DNA from: an uncultured Clostridia bacterium
Lineage (GTDB): Bacteria > Bacillota > Clostridia > UBA1381
Assembly: GCA_934501535.1 (NCBI GenBank)
Contig: CAKSUM010000007.1
Location: forward strand, 1 to 64,000
Length of the DNA: 64,000 bases
Direction of reading: 5' to 3'
A program made the translations under genes and the position numbers. Under the pieces are notes generated by a model, which saw only the letters and a program-made list of their open reading frames with translations, searched no databases and was not told the DNA's origin. Position 1 is the stretch's first letter. The number at the start of each line of letters is the position of its first letter. Below are positions 1 to 8,417 of this stretch, piece after piece.

Positions 1-259
1 ACAAGGTACGGTCAAATGCGGCTTTTGCATTTGCCGTCCCCTGTAAGCACATTAGTGCGACAAATTTTCAAATCACCCAATTTTGCAAGTCCCGCAAGCC
101 GCACCGCAGCTTGCTTTTTGGGGTGTTCCTTACAGGGGAAAATGCGTGAATTTTTCACCCCTGTAGGCAACAGTCATTTTACACCTTTGTCACCCATAAG
201 GAAACGGTCGATATGAACTGTTTTTCACCACTTCTGGACATAGTGTCCTCGCAAGAATT
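1..259. other. Non-coding stretch with inverted repeats; possible transfer origin
   Basis: I see no convincing gene here. Three copies of CCCCTGTA(A/G)G occur at 38-47 (+), 129-138 (reverse) and 158-167 (+), and a hairpin GCAAGC/GCTTGC lies at 94-99/109-114. The stretch follows the minus-strand rep operon of a mobile element, where a relaxase gene and its oriT would often lie. An oriT role is inference only. The 66-codon plus-strand frame at 16-216 has low-complexity composition and no ribosome binding site and is not called. Confidence 0.3.
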
Positions 260-679
260 TTACATTTTTAGCCTTTGCCGTATTAACTCAATCGCCATAT
301 GGTGATAGCAATAATATTTTGTATAACTTGTGATTTTTACCTTTTCCCTCGCTTTTTCATAACATTCATTTGTCTTGTAAATTTTATCACAAAGATATGT
401 ATAATACAGAACCCAATAATATATCTCACCCTCTTCCTCATTTTCGCGTATATCCTTCACTGCCTTATTAATTAACATTACCGCCTTTATCGTGAGCTTG
501 CGTTCTTTGCCGGTATAATCGATGTCAGCGTTGTCGGTTTCTTCTGTAAATTCTTCCGTCGAACACAGAATTTCCGGGTCATATCCAACCTCTTTTTCAA
601 CTTTTTGCAGTTCCCTTGCAAGTTTCATATTGCGGTAGTTATTTAGCAGCAATACTACCCGTTTTTGTTCTTCTGTCAA
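260..679 (-). CDS. Small element-encoded protein, paralogue of its upstream neighbour
   Basis: A roughly 139-residue protein of unknown function. I place the start at the TTG at 679, two bases after the stop of the preceding gene, because GGAGGAGG lies just upstream; the longer frame to 748 would overlap the neighbour by 67 bases. The C-terminal half, with YWVLYYTYLC followed by a helical segment rich in Tyr and basic residues, matches the same part of the preceding gene, so the two are tandem paralogues. The arrangement recalls the sigma-region-4-like ArpU/RinA regulators of phages and conjugative elements, but I cannot prove that. It is transcribed with the rep gene. Confidence 0.6.
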   Translation of the reverse strand: MTEEQKRVVLLLNNYRNMKLARELQKVEKEVGYDPEILCSTEEFTEETDNADIDYTGKERKLTIKAVMLINKAVKDIRENEEEGEIYYWVLYYTYLCDKIYKTNECYEKAREKVKITSYTKYYCYHHMAIELIRQRLKM

Positions 680-681
680 TT

Positions 682-1212
682 CTATACCTCCTCCGGCTTT
701 ACAAGCGTTTTCGTTATTTCCATACACTCCTTCGAGGTGTATCCCCACAACATTGTGCTTAATAGATTTATTGCCTGTCTGCGGTAATTAAAATACGTCT
801 GCCACGATACGTAGTACTGCTTTTGTGCAATCTTGTCCACAATCTGATCGACGCTTTCTAAAGGCTTTTCGCACAGGTATGTATAATAGAGAACCCAGTA
901 CATCATCTCGCCCTTTTGATGTTTTCTGCGGATAATTTCGACTGCACGGTCAATCAGCTGCAGCATCTTACGGTTGCGTTCCATTGTGCGAACCTGTTCC
1001 TCAATTTTTGTGTTCATCAAATCCGCCCCGGCGGCGTAGGACATATCCAAAAATTCCGTCATTTTGCAGCCCGTTTCAAATTCAAAATTAACCTCCGCCT
1101 GCATTGCCGATACCTCGATGCTCCATACGACATCGCGGTATTTTTTGAGCAGCAACTCTGTGTTGTGGTACAAATATTCATTGTTCTTCTCGATTGTGCT
1201 TTTCTTTTCCAT
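682..1212 (-). CDS. Small element-encoded protein, possible ArpU/RinA-like regulator
   Basis: A 176-residue protein with an N-terminal charged helical region and a C-terminal block YWVLYYTYLCEK followed by a predicted helix-turn-helix-like segment (YYVSWQTYFNYRRQAI). The start ATG overlaps the rep stop codon by one base (TAATG) and GGAGGAG lies upstream, so translation is coupled to the replication initiator. The next gene is a diverged duplicate. The block resembles sigma-70 region 4-like regulators found on phages and integrative elements; that reading is tentative. Gain and loss of such pairs is common in mobile DNA. Confidence 0.6.
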   Translation of the reverse strand: MEKKSTIEKNNEYLYHNTELLLKKYRDVVWSIEVSAMQAEVNFEFETGCKMTEFLDMSYAAGADLMNTKIEEQVRTMERNRKMLQLIDRAVEIIRRKHQKGEMMYWVLYYTYLCEKPLESVDQIVDKIAQKQYYVSWQTYFNYRRQAINLLSTMLWGYTSKECMEITKTLVKPEEV

Positions 1213-2210
1213 TAGCTTTCTCCTCCGTAATAATTTTTGTTAAATTTTGATTGGTAATAATGATCCATCGTGTCCGGTGCGTTATACAGCATTGTCAGAA
1301 TATAGCTTTTGTAATTGCGTATCTTCGTGCTGTTCTCGTCCAGACAGTCGATTACATACACGATATGCATATAATCGAGTTTTAATAGTTTCCTCTTTAC
1401 CACCTCCTTGGGCACCTGCATACTGTTGACGTTGATTGTATCATCAAAACAACACAGTGCGTCAACTATGATATTTACAAAGCTGTCGATTTTCTCGGCA
1501 GCATATTGCTGAATTAATATGTCATACTCAATATTGGTTTTAATTACGTCCCTGTATTCCTCTCTTTCTCTCTCCAATGTGACAAACGAAATTCGAGAGG
1601 AGGAAGATATATCAGTTTTATTCAAATCCGTATTATTAATATCAGTATTATTAGAGTCGGATTTGCCGAAGTCAAGAGTTCGGTTTTTCCGAAGTGCAGA
1701 CTTCGGAATTTCAGAAGTCAAGACTTCGGCATTTTCGCCAGACTTCGGTTTTTCAGAAGTCCGGACTTCGGCATTTAAACCATCTAAATCCGCGTTTTCG
1801 ATAGAGTTATCCACATCGGAAGTCAAGACTTCGGCTGAGTTATCAACACTTTGGATTGAATTTTGACTATTTACGAAATTTAAAACATAAATCATAACAG
1901 GCTTACCCAAGCCTTGCTTTTTGCGTTCTATCAAAATCCCGTCAAGCTCTTTTAACAACTTCACGCCCTTGTCCTTGCCGATTGATAAATAGTCTGTAAT
2001 TTCTTCAAGTGTGAAATATATGTAAACTCGGTTATTATCATCGACCCAGTTGTTGCGAACAGACAAACTCATTCTGTCGAGCATTAAACCGTACAAGACT
2101 TTCGCCTCCACCGAAATCCCGGCATATCGGCTGTCGGTAAACAGTAGCTTCGGTATCCGATAAAATGCAAACTGCTCCGATTCGCTTTTGTAAAAATAAT
2201 TGTTTCTCAT
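1212..2210 (-). CDS. repA: Replication initiator protein A (RepA_N family, DUF6017-like C-terminus)
   Basis: A 332-residue initiator for theta-type replication of a plasmid or integrative element. Residues about 1-110 form the RepA_N winged-helix region (FYRIPKLLF, LYGLMLDRMSLS, GVKLLKEL). Residues about 115-200 are a low-complexity linker containing repeated EVLTSE/PKS motifs, and the C-terminal 120 residues (IVDALCCFDD, MHIVYVIDCL, NYKSYILTMLYNAP) look like DUF6017. AAAGGAGGG precedes the ATG. The linker DNA carries 18-bp palindromes (separate entry), in keeping with the family habit of placing the origin inside the rep gene. It heads an operon with the two small genes downstream. Confidence 0.85.
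   Translation of the reverse strand: MRNNYFYKSESEQFAFYRIPKLLFTDSRYAGISVEAKVLYGLMLDRMSLSVRNNWVDDNNRVYIYFTLEEITDYLSIGKDKGVKLLKELDGILIERKKQGLGKPVMIYVLNFVNSQNSIQSVDNSAEVLTSDVDNSIENADLDGLNAEVRTSEKPKSGENAEVLTSEIPKSALRKNRTLDFGKSDSNNTDINNTDLNKTDISSSSRISFVTLEREREEYRDVIKTNIEYDILIQQYAAEKIDSFVNIIVDALCCFDDTINVNSMQVPKEVVKRKLLKLDYMHIVYVIDCLDENSTKIRNYKSYILTMLYNAPDTMDHYYQSKFNKNYYGGES
1610..1834. repeat. Five 18-bp palindromes plus AT-rich repeats inside repA (likely origin)
   Basis: Copies of CCGAAGTCnnGACTTCGG lie at 1666-1683, 1689-1706, 1712-1729, 1754-1771 and 1817-1834, with a half site at 1738-1748. Because spacing is not always a multiple of three, the copies are translated in different frames (EVLTSE, PKSALR, RTLDFG). 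The next stretch, about 1610-1660, is AT-rich with short repeats (coding NNTDINNTD), as expected of an unwinding element. Initiator-binding iterons are the best explanation; this is inference from the family and the sequence. Confidence 0.75.
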
Positions 2211-2611
2211 TCATTTTCCCTCCTTTTATCGCACACAAACGCCATACAAATTTGCGTAAAAAAAGAACAGCATCGGTTTTGATACTGTTCACATTTTTGC
2301 AAGATTCAATGCGCTCGTGCGGCTTGTATTTTTGCTAAAAATATTGCGTTTGTGCAATTTGACGAACAAGCGATTTTGACCACTTATTGACCACTTATCA
2401 CACAAGTTTCTGTAATTTTATATACTTTTAGATAATTTTTTATTTTTTTGCCGGTAGTTTTAATGCTTTTTAGTTTATCAGACTTAGATTTCAGTATAAG
2501 AAAAAAGCTTATAACAATGCGGTTTAAAAGACTTCATCAGCTATGTAAAATCACGTTTTGACCACTTATAATATCACAAATTTCGCCGTTGTTTTAAACA
2601 ACCTATAAAAA
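2211..2611. other. Non-coding region between recombinase remnant and repA
   Basis: About 400 bases without a credible gene. It holds three of the five TTGACCACTTA repeats (2376-2386, 2387-2397, 2558-2568) and AT-rich DNA. The end nearest repA supplies its ribosome binding site (AGGAGGG). I did not find a clear intrinsic terminator. Confidence 0.55.
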
Positions 2612-2741
2612 TCACGAATTACTCTTTATACAACTTAGATTGTATATTTTATAAAATAAGTCGCGAAATGTCGTTTTATGCGAATTTTTGCTTTGTGCAA
2701 AATTGCTAATGAAGGCTATTTGACCACTTATTGACCACTTG
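2376..2741. repeat. Five TTGACCACTT(A/G) repeats flanking and inside the recombinase 3' end
   Basis: Exact 11-bp units lie at 2376-2386 and 2387-2397 (tandem), 2558-2568, 2720-2730 and 2731-2741 (tandem; the last ends in G). The 2720-2741 pair encodes KWSISGQ near the end of the recombinase; the others are non-coding. Repeats at and beyond the end of a tyrosine recombinase gene are typical of arm-type or excisionase-binding sites near an attachment site. Confidence 0.6.
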
Positions 2742-3304
2742 TGTTGTAATTCGTTTTTATAGTTCTCTATACCTTTAAATCTTTTTACTGTGGAATTTTC
2801 TTCAATCATATTAATAGAAATTCTTTTATCTTCTTGTCCTATATGCATATATGTATCCAGCAGCGTTTTAGTGTTTGCGTGTCCCAACAATGCCTGCATG
2901 CTTTTTATAGGAACGCCTGCATTCACACCTACTGTAGCAAATGTATGACGCAAGCAATGCGGCGTAATATCTGAAAAATCATCATCCGGATATATTTCTG
3001 ATATACACTCTCTGATATATCTGAATTTTTTATCTATATTATTTGTTTTGTACGGTCTGCCGCAGCGGTTTATGAATACATAACTTTCGATTTCGGGCTT
3101 TTTGTATCTGTATAATTGCGTGTATTCCTGTTGTAAAAAGGAAATTGCATTTTCGGCAGTACCGAAATAGTATTTTCCGACCGTTGTTTTGTCTGTCAAA
3201 AATGTATATGTGCTCTCCGCACCGACAACCGCTGCATTTACATTAGTTAAAATCAGTGCAGCACATAATAAATACAGCCATAACTGTTTAATATACTTTT
3301 TCAT
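2612..3304 (-). pseudogene. Tyrosine recombinase catalytic fragment fused to a secretion signal
   Basis: The frame starts at ATG 3304 behind AAGGAGG and encodes a Sec signal peptide (KKYIKQLWLYLLCAALILT, cleavage near VGAES) and a few residues of a secreted protein. At about residue 46-52 it passes directly into the C-terminal part of a site-specific tyrosine recombinase. That part has YVFINRCGRPY, the HCLRHTFAT box, LGHANTKTLLDTYMH with the tyrosine nucleophile, and a tail. The core-binding domain and the first catalytic Arg are absent, so it should be inactive as an integrase and would be exported. It marks a junction between a mobile element and host DNA near 3150-3170, where a small inverted repeat (TTTCGG/CCGAAA) occurs. 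Confidence 0.75.
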
Positions 3305-3333
3305 AATAAAACCTCCTTGTATATTCTGCGGCA

Positions 3334-3783
3334 TTAATTCATTTCATATATGTACATTACTCTTTCCTGATTCAGATAGAGTGTTTTCATGGAAATATAG
3401 CTTGCAGTTGCCGGCGAATCTTCGTAGCAAACTATATCATCATAGCTTCCCTGTACCCATTTCTTTGTTTCTCTGTTAAACTTCATTACGTTGGAATACT
3501 TGTCAGCCTCACATATATCCACAATTTTATTAAAATCCCTCAGCTGACCGTCATTACAGAAGTAAACCTTTTTTCCGTCCGGCGATTTATAGGCAATACC
3601 GAAACGATAATGATATTGACCGCCAAAACCGTTTACGTCCATAATGGTGTATCTCATATATTCACCCCGTTCGGGTTTTTGAGTTCTTTTATTAAACTTT
3701 ACGTATCTGTAACACGAAACTATCCGTGAATCTTTATCTGCACCTATTCTGACCAGATCACCGGGGCCTATATCCGCAGGCAC
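3334..3783 (-). pseudogene. C-terminal fragment of frameshifted SLH-domain protein
   Basis: A frame of 149 codons (GTG 3783) with no ribosome binding site of its own. It continues the protein encoded by 3768-5696: removing two bases from the GTGTG at about 3775-3785 joins ...VTRRAV directly to PADIGPGDLVRIG. The DIGPGDLVRIG segment looks like a beta-rich C-terminal domain of surface proteins. It ends two codons after YIYEMN. I read it as the broken tail of the upstream protein rather than a separate gene. Confidence 0.6.
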
Positions 3784-5696
3784 ACTGCACGCCGAGTCAC
3801 ACTCGGGTCATAGTAGAACTTCATTGCCGTTGTCCCGTTATATACCAGCATTTCACGTAATATTTCATCATCAACAAGCGTTTGCGTTCCCACCGACTCG
3901 ACAGCATAATAATCCGATGTCGGCTCAGCTCCGGTATCGCCGCAGACAACCCCCGCGTCAACGGTTGTTGTTTCGCTTTCGATTCCGTAAAGCATCATAC
4001 TGTAATCCGTATCCGATTTAAATTCGCTTATAACCTTATAATCTTTTTCTTCTCTTCCGGAAACATGAACCGCCGGAATTGAAAAATAATATGTTTGCGG
4101 TGATGTCATAAGCATTTCGGACATATTGTATTCATGATAATAGTCGGTGTATTTCTTCCACGAATTCCCGCCTGCCTCATACGTGCGGTAATTTTCATAG
4201 CCACGGCTGTATGCATGAAGTCCGTCACCCGTCAAATCGTAATCATTTCCTTTGGCACCGGCAGATAAATAATTTGCCGATGACGGGAACTCGATTTGAT
4301 TAATCTTTCCGTCAGCGTTTGTATCAATAAGCACAAGCTCGCGTATTATTTTGCCGCCGTAATTACTGAGTGCCGTCATGACGGCTTCATTCGTTTTACA
4401 CATTATCGTGCTTCTTATATTATTTATGTCCGGCAGCCTCAGTGAAACTTTCCTGTTTATTTCAAAATCCTCTACAGTACCGTCGGATTTTAACATCTTT
4501 GCTTTTAACGGCCCGTCTTCATCATCTGTTATTATTCTTATAAAAAAGCACAGTTCATGCTGAAGCTCACCGCCCGTAACATACGCAAACAGCCTTCCGC
4601 TGCGATTAATATAAAAATTTCCGCTGCAATTAACCGCAATTTTGTTTACACGGTAAAGATTATCCGCATTTCTGTCAAACTCAAGTTTCCGCCCGTCCTC
4701 CGTTATTACGCAGTCACTTTCTATCCTTTCAATTTTTGCATTCACAGACGGCGAAGAAATATAGATATAATACTCTTTCTCGGCATTACCAGGAGTTTCC
4801 ATGATATATACACCGTCCGAAGGCTTAATATCATTAAAATCTCTTTCTTCGCCCGATTCACCGTAAATGTGATAATCCAGGTTTTTTAAAGAAATGCTTT
4901 CTGTTCCCTTATCTGTGTAAAAAAACAATTCCTCGTTTGCCTCTGCAACCTTCTTGACAACGCGGTTTTTATAATCTTTTACAATCACCACATCATATTT
5001 TCCGTCATTATTGTTATCTATAAGCTTTATTTCCCCATCTGACGGTATGCTGTAATTTTTTATGCTCCGAACAATTGCGGAATTATTGTAAACAAGCGTG
5101 TATTGAGGAGAAAGCTCGGCATATTTTCTTCCGTTGTCAACGTATGAATATTTTCTGAACATTTCGTCATACTCAATTTCATTGCCGCTTTCAATCATTA
5201 ATGTTTTGTTTCTGTATGGGTTCAATGCTATAATTTCATTTTCCCCCGAGCTGCTGCGGTAATAAAATTTTACATTATATCCGAGCAAATCAGGAACATC
5301 TCCCGCAACATCATACTCCGTCCCGTTTATTATTACGGATGACGTGTATTTTTTCTGCCGCCCGTTCAGGTCGGTAAAACTATTGCTTTGAACTATTCCC
5401 TCGCCTTTGTTTACATCAAAGTATTTTTCAAGCACCGATTTGTTTTCCAAAAAAATATTTCCCGTTATGTCCTTGGCAAATGTGCGCTCAACATTAAGCA
5501 GATTATACAACATTATAACTGCGCTGCCGTAAGTTACATTTCCCGTTCTTTCTTCCAGTCCGGTGTATATTTTCAGAGATTTGCATTTTGACACATATCC
5601 GCCGGGCCAGCCCCCTGTGCTTTCCGCCTCTTTTTCGTAACCGAGCACGGATATTATTATTTTTGATGCCTCCGTAAAATCTATGTTGTTTTGCGG
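3768..5696 (-). pseudogene. Middle part of frameshifted SLH-domain surface protein
   Basis: About 640 codons, in another frame from the N-terminal piece. The first residues (PQNNIDFTEASKIIISVLGY, then GGWPGGY) finish the SLH repeat begun in the upstream fragment. The rest is a long beta-rich extracellular region containing two calcium-loop-like motifs, DNNNDGKYD and DTNADGKINQIE. The methionine at 5648 lies inside the SLH repeat and has no ribosome binding site, so it is not a real start. It is the main body of a surface-anchored protein interrupted at both ends by frameshifts (separate findings). The protein is probably not made at full length unless slippage rescues it. Confidence 0.7.
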
Positions 5697-6070
5697 AAAA
5701 AACGCTTATGCTCGTATCCCGCTATATATCCGCGTTCATACGCCATATTAATATATCCTGCGTTTTCTTCCGCCACGGTCACATCAGTAAAATATGCCTT
5801 TTCTTTGTATATCTCCGCCATGTAAGAATCTACTCCGACAGCGCGCATAGTGAAGGCAAGAAAATCACCTCTCGAGATAAATTGATTTTCTTTTAACTGC
5901 TCTTCCGTGCTCTCATCAGCGATGTTTAACGCCGTAAGCAGCCGAAATGTTTCCTCCTGCACCGATACTGCGTAATTATCTGTATTGCGTGCAAATACGA
6001 TGCAGGATTCCAGAGAAAATAAAATCATTGCAATAAACAGGCATAATGCGTTTTTCATTATTTTTCTCAT
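5681..6070 (-). pseudogene. N-terminal fragment (signal peptide and SLH repeat) of surface protein
   Basis: Starts at ATG 6070 (GGGAGG upstream) with a signal peptide (KIMKNALCLFIAMILFSLES). It runs through an SLH repeat with FTDV..., AGYINMAYERGYIAGYEHKRF and then stops at 5681 in FRKTT. One more T in the run of six at 5697-5702, or a -1 slip on T_TTT_TTC, restores FFPQNNIDFTEASK, the normal second half of an SLH motif. It is the upstream piece of 3768-5696. The gene follows the intact SLH gene by 22 bases. Confidence 0.75.
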
Positions 6071-6091
6071 TCCGTAACCTCCCTTCACTGT

Positions 6092-6880
6092 TTATTTTAA
6101 TACATACAGTCCGTATATCAACTTTGCTGCCTCCGCTCTTGTTGTGTGTTCTTTCGGGTTAAACATATTATTCCCCACGCCGCTTATCAGCCCTGCATCA
6201 TGCATTCTTTCAATCGCTTCTTCCGCATAGCCGGAAAATGAATCTTTATCCGCAAAACTATAGGCTGCCTTTTTTCCGCCGGGGTTAATGTTTAGCGCCA
6301 GTTTGTCTGTAAAATTACAGCATATCACTACCATATCTTCACGTGTAACAGGCAGTCCGCAGCCAAAACAGCCATCGCCCGTTCCGCTGACAAGTCCGTA
6401 CTTTTCCGCACTGGCTATGTACGGCTCGCACCAGCTATTCTCCGGAACATCACTAAAATGCGTTTTCGCTTGCGGCTCATATATATCAAACATTACCACC
6501 AGCATCTTAACAAATTGCTCTCTTGTAACCATTGCCGCCGGTTCAAATTTATCACCGCCCGTTCCGCTTATAATCCCATTTTCGGAAAGAACTTGAATTG
6601 CAACACTTACCCAGCCGTAATTTTCAAGGTCATCAAATGTTGCACCTGCACCAAAGTGCAGCGTGTCACCGTACTCAAGCACTGAATTGTTGATTTGAGG
6701 ATATTTATATGCATCATCGCTGGAAAAGAAAGTCCAGCCGTCCGATTCCAACTGCGTCGGCGTTTTACCTGCAAAAGTAAACGTACTGTTTTCAAGAGCA
6801 GTATTTTCCGCGCATACAAACTCCGCCGGCAGAAATGACATAATGCACAAGCCTAAAAGTATCAGTATTCTTTTTTTCAA
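6092..6880 (-). CDS. Secreted protein with three S-layer homology domains
   Basis: A surface protein anchored to secondary cell-wall polymers. The start is the TTG at 6880, eight bases after AGGAGG. An N-terminal signal peptide (KKRILILLGLCIMSFLPAEFVCA) is followed by a roughly 50-residue region and three SLH repeats: WVSVAIQVLSENGIISG...TREQFVKML; FSDVPENSWCEPYI...TREDMVV; FADKDSFSGYAEEAI...TRAEAAKLIYGLYV. It is last in line after the ABC transporter genes and before another SLH gene. It may hold a partner at the cell surface; the SLH triplet takes up most of the protein and no enzyme domain is visible. Confidence 0.85.
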   Translation of the reverse strand: MKKRILILLGLCIMSFLPAEFVCAENTALENSTFTFAGKTPTQLESDGWTFFSSDDAYKYPQINNSVLEYGDTLHFGAGATFDDLENYGWVSVAIQVLSENGIISGTGGDKFEPAAMVTREQFVKMLVVMFDIYEPQAKTHFSDVPENSWCEPYIASAEKYGLVSGTGDGCFGCGLPVTREDMVVICCNFTDKLALNINPGGKKAAYSFADKDSFSGYAEEAIERMHDAGLISGVGNNMFNPKEHTTRAEAAKLIYGLYVLK

Positions 6881-6900
6881 AATCAGCACCTCCTATTGCC

Positions 6901-7539
6901 TTATCCCTTTACCGCACCTGCCGCTATGCCTTTTACAAAATACTTATTTGCAAAAGCATATACAATTAAAACCGGCACAAGCGCTATTGTTGAGCCGGCA
7001 AGCATAAGATTCCATGCAACGGCAGCTTTGCTTGATGATTTTAAAGCAGCAACACCGACAATAAGCGTTCTTTGATCCGGACGGGTAAGCGTAAAAAGCG
7101 TCGGCAGCAGATATTCATTCCATGATGCCTGAAACGATAAAATTGTAATTGTCGCAATTATCGGTTTTAACAGAGGCATAACTATTCTGAAAAATGTACC
7201 TATAACAGAGCAGCCGTCAATCTGTGCCGCTTCTTCCATTCCTTGCGGCAGCGTCCTGACATATGAGCGTACAAGGTATATATTCACCGTACTTACGCCG
7301 AATATTTTCATTACGATAAGTCCCCACAGCGAATCGGACATGCCCAATACATTCAAAACATCAAATGTAGGATATATTGTAATCGCTCCGAAACTCACAA
7401 ACATCAATGTCGAAAATGCAGTGAAAATTACTTTTGCCCCCGGAAAATACATTCTCGCAAACACATACCCTGCCATTGATGATGTTAAAATCGTGAAAAA
7501 CACACATATCACGGTATAATAAATACTGTTAAACAGCAC
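6901..7539 (-). CDS. Carbohydrate ABC transporter permease, MalG type, N-terminus missing
   Basis: Inner-membrane subunit of a CUT1 sugar importer. The C-terminal two thirds of the family are intact: NSIYYTVICV, AGYVFARMYFPG, and the EAA coupling motif EEAAQIDGCSVIGTFFRIVMPLLKP contacting the ATPase. Members are usually about 275-290 residues; this one has 212 and starts directly at the second-helix region. About 70 N-terminal residues, with the first membrane span, are absent and its GTG start has no ribosome binding site. It overlaps the end of the first permease by 31 bases in another frame, suggesting a deletion across the gene boundary. Function is doubtful. Confidence 0.8.
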   Translation of the reverse strand: MLFNSIYYTVICVFFTILTSSMAGYVFARMYFPGAKVIFTAFSTLMFVSFGAITIYPTFDVLNVLGMSDSLWGLIVMKIFGVSTVNIYLVRSYVRTLPQGMEEAAQIDGCSVIGTFFRIVMPLLKPIIATITILSFQASWNEYLLPTLFTLTRPDQRTLIVGVAALKSSSKAAVAWNLMLAGSTIALVPVLIVYAFANKYFVKGIAAGAVKG

Positions 7540-8417
7540 ATAAGAGCAGACGTAACAAGCGACATTGCGCAGCCGTATCCGATATTTACGTCACCTTTTG
7601 CAAATCCCGGCAGAAAACTGTTGGTTATGTGTGCCATAACGGTATTTGTTGTGCCTCCGGGCGCTCCCGCTGTTGTTACCAATATGTAATCATTGCATTG
7701 AAGTGTTCCGTTTACTGCAAGCAATATAATTGTTTGAAGTACCGGCGACATCAGTGGAAGAGTTATTTTGAAAAATGTTCTCATTTTTCCTGCACCGTCT
7801 ATGTAAGCCGCCTCGTAAAGCTCCTCGGGGATATTTGAAAGCGCGGCCGTGAAATAAATGACATTTGTACCGAAACTGTTCCATATCGAGCCGACCGTCA
7901 GTGCCGTCATAGCATTAAACGTACTCGAAAACCAATCGATTTCTTTTGTTATCAGTCCGGCTTTAATAAGCCATGCATTAACAAATCCGAAATAATCAAA
8001 CATATTTGTTACGATTATACCGAGAATTGCCACGCTTATTATACTTGGCAGAAAGAATGCCGTTCTGAAAAATCCCGCGCCCTTCAGGTTATTCAGTATC
8101 AGAGCAAGAACAAGCGATATCGGCAGTTCAATCGGCAGTTTATATAAGGTCAGTTTAAATGAAGTGAGCCATGAGTTCCAATAAACTCCGTCACCGGCGA
8201 CATCTTTAAAATTATTCCAGCCGACAAATCTCGTTACCGCCGGATTTCCGGTATAATAAAACCATGACTTGACAGCTGTCCATATATACGGATAAATTAT
8301 AAACACAACAAATCCTATAATCGGCAATGCTATCATAAGATAGCATTGCATGTATTTAGTGGCTTTGAGTGATAAACCGTATCTTTTTGTCCTTATACCC
8401 GCTATTGTTTTATTCAT
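7509..8417 (-). CDS. Carbohydrate ABC transporter permease, MalF type
   Basis: Membrane subunit of the CUT1 importer encoded with the binding protein upstream. The start is ATG 8417, overlapping the upstream stop as ATGA. About six membrane segments are visible, beginning CYLMIALPIIGFVVFIIYPY, with the EAA motif LYEAAYIDGAGKMRTFFKITLPLMSP. The frame ends at FIIP, seemingly short of the usual basic tail, exactly where the next permease has lost its N-terminus. A deletion of roughly 200-250 bp probably fused the two gene ends. No ATPase gene is nearby; CUT1 systems often share a distant MsmK-type ATPase. Confidence 0.85.
   Translation of the reverse strand: MNKTIAGIRTKRYGLSLKATKYMQCYLMIALPIIGFVVFIIYPYIWTAVKSWFYYTGNPAVTRFVGWNNFKDVAGDGVYWNSWLTSFKLTLYKLPIELPISLVLALILNNLKGAGFFRTAFFLPSIISVAILGIIVTNMFDYFGFVNAWLIKAGLITKEIDWFSSTFNAMTALTVGSIWNSFGTNVIYFTAALSNIPEELYEAAYIDGAGKMRTFFKITLPLMSPVLQTIILLAVNGTLQCNDYILVTTAGAPGGTTNTVMAHITNSFLPGFAKGDVNIGYGCAMSLVTSALMCCLTVFIIP

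Noticed and set aside
16..216. 66-codon plus-strand ORF at the window start
   Set aside because: No ribosome binding site, low-complexity peptide, and it runs through the inverted repeats; no support as a gene.
1519..1866. Plus-strand ORF opposite repA
   Set aside because: Shadow of repA; its Ser/Lys-rich repeats come from the palindromic origin repeats.
2038..2292. 84-codon minus-strand ORF overlapping the repA start
   Set aside because: Out of frame with repA and covering its ribosome binding site; repA has a better start and clear homology.
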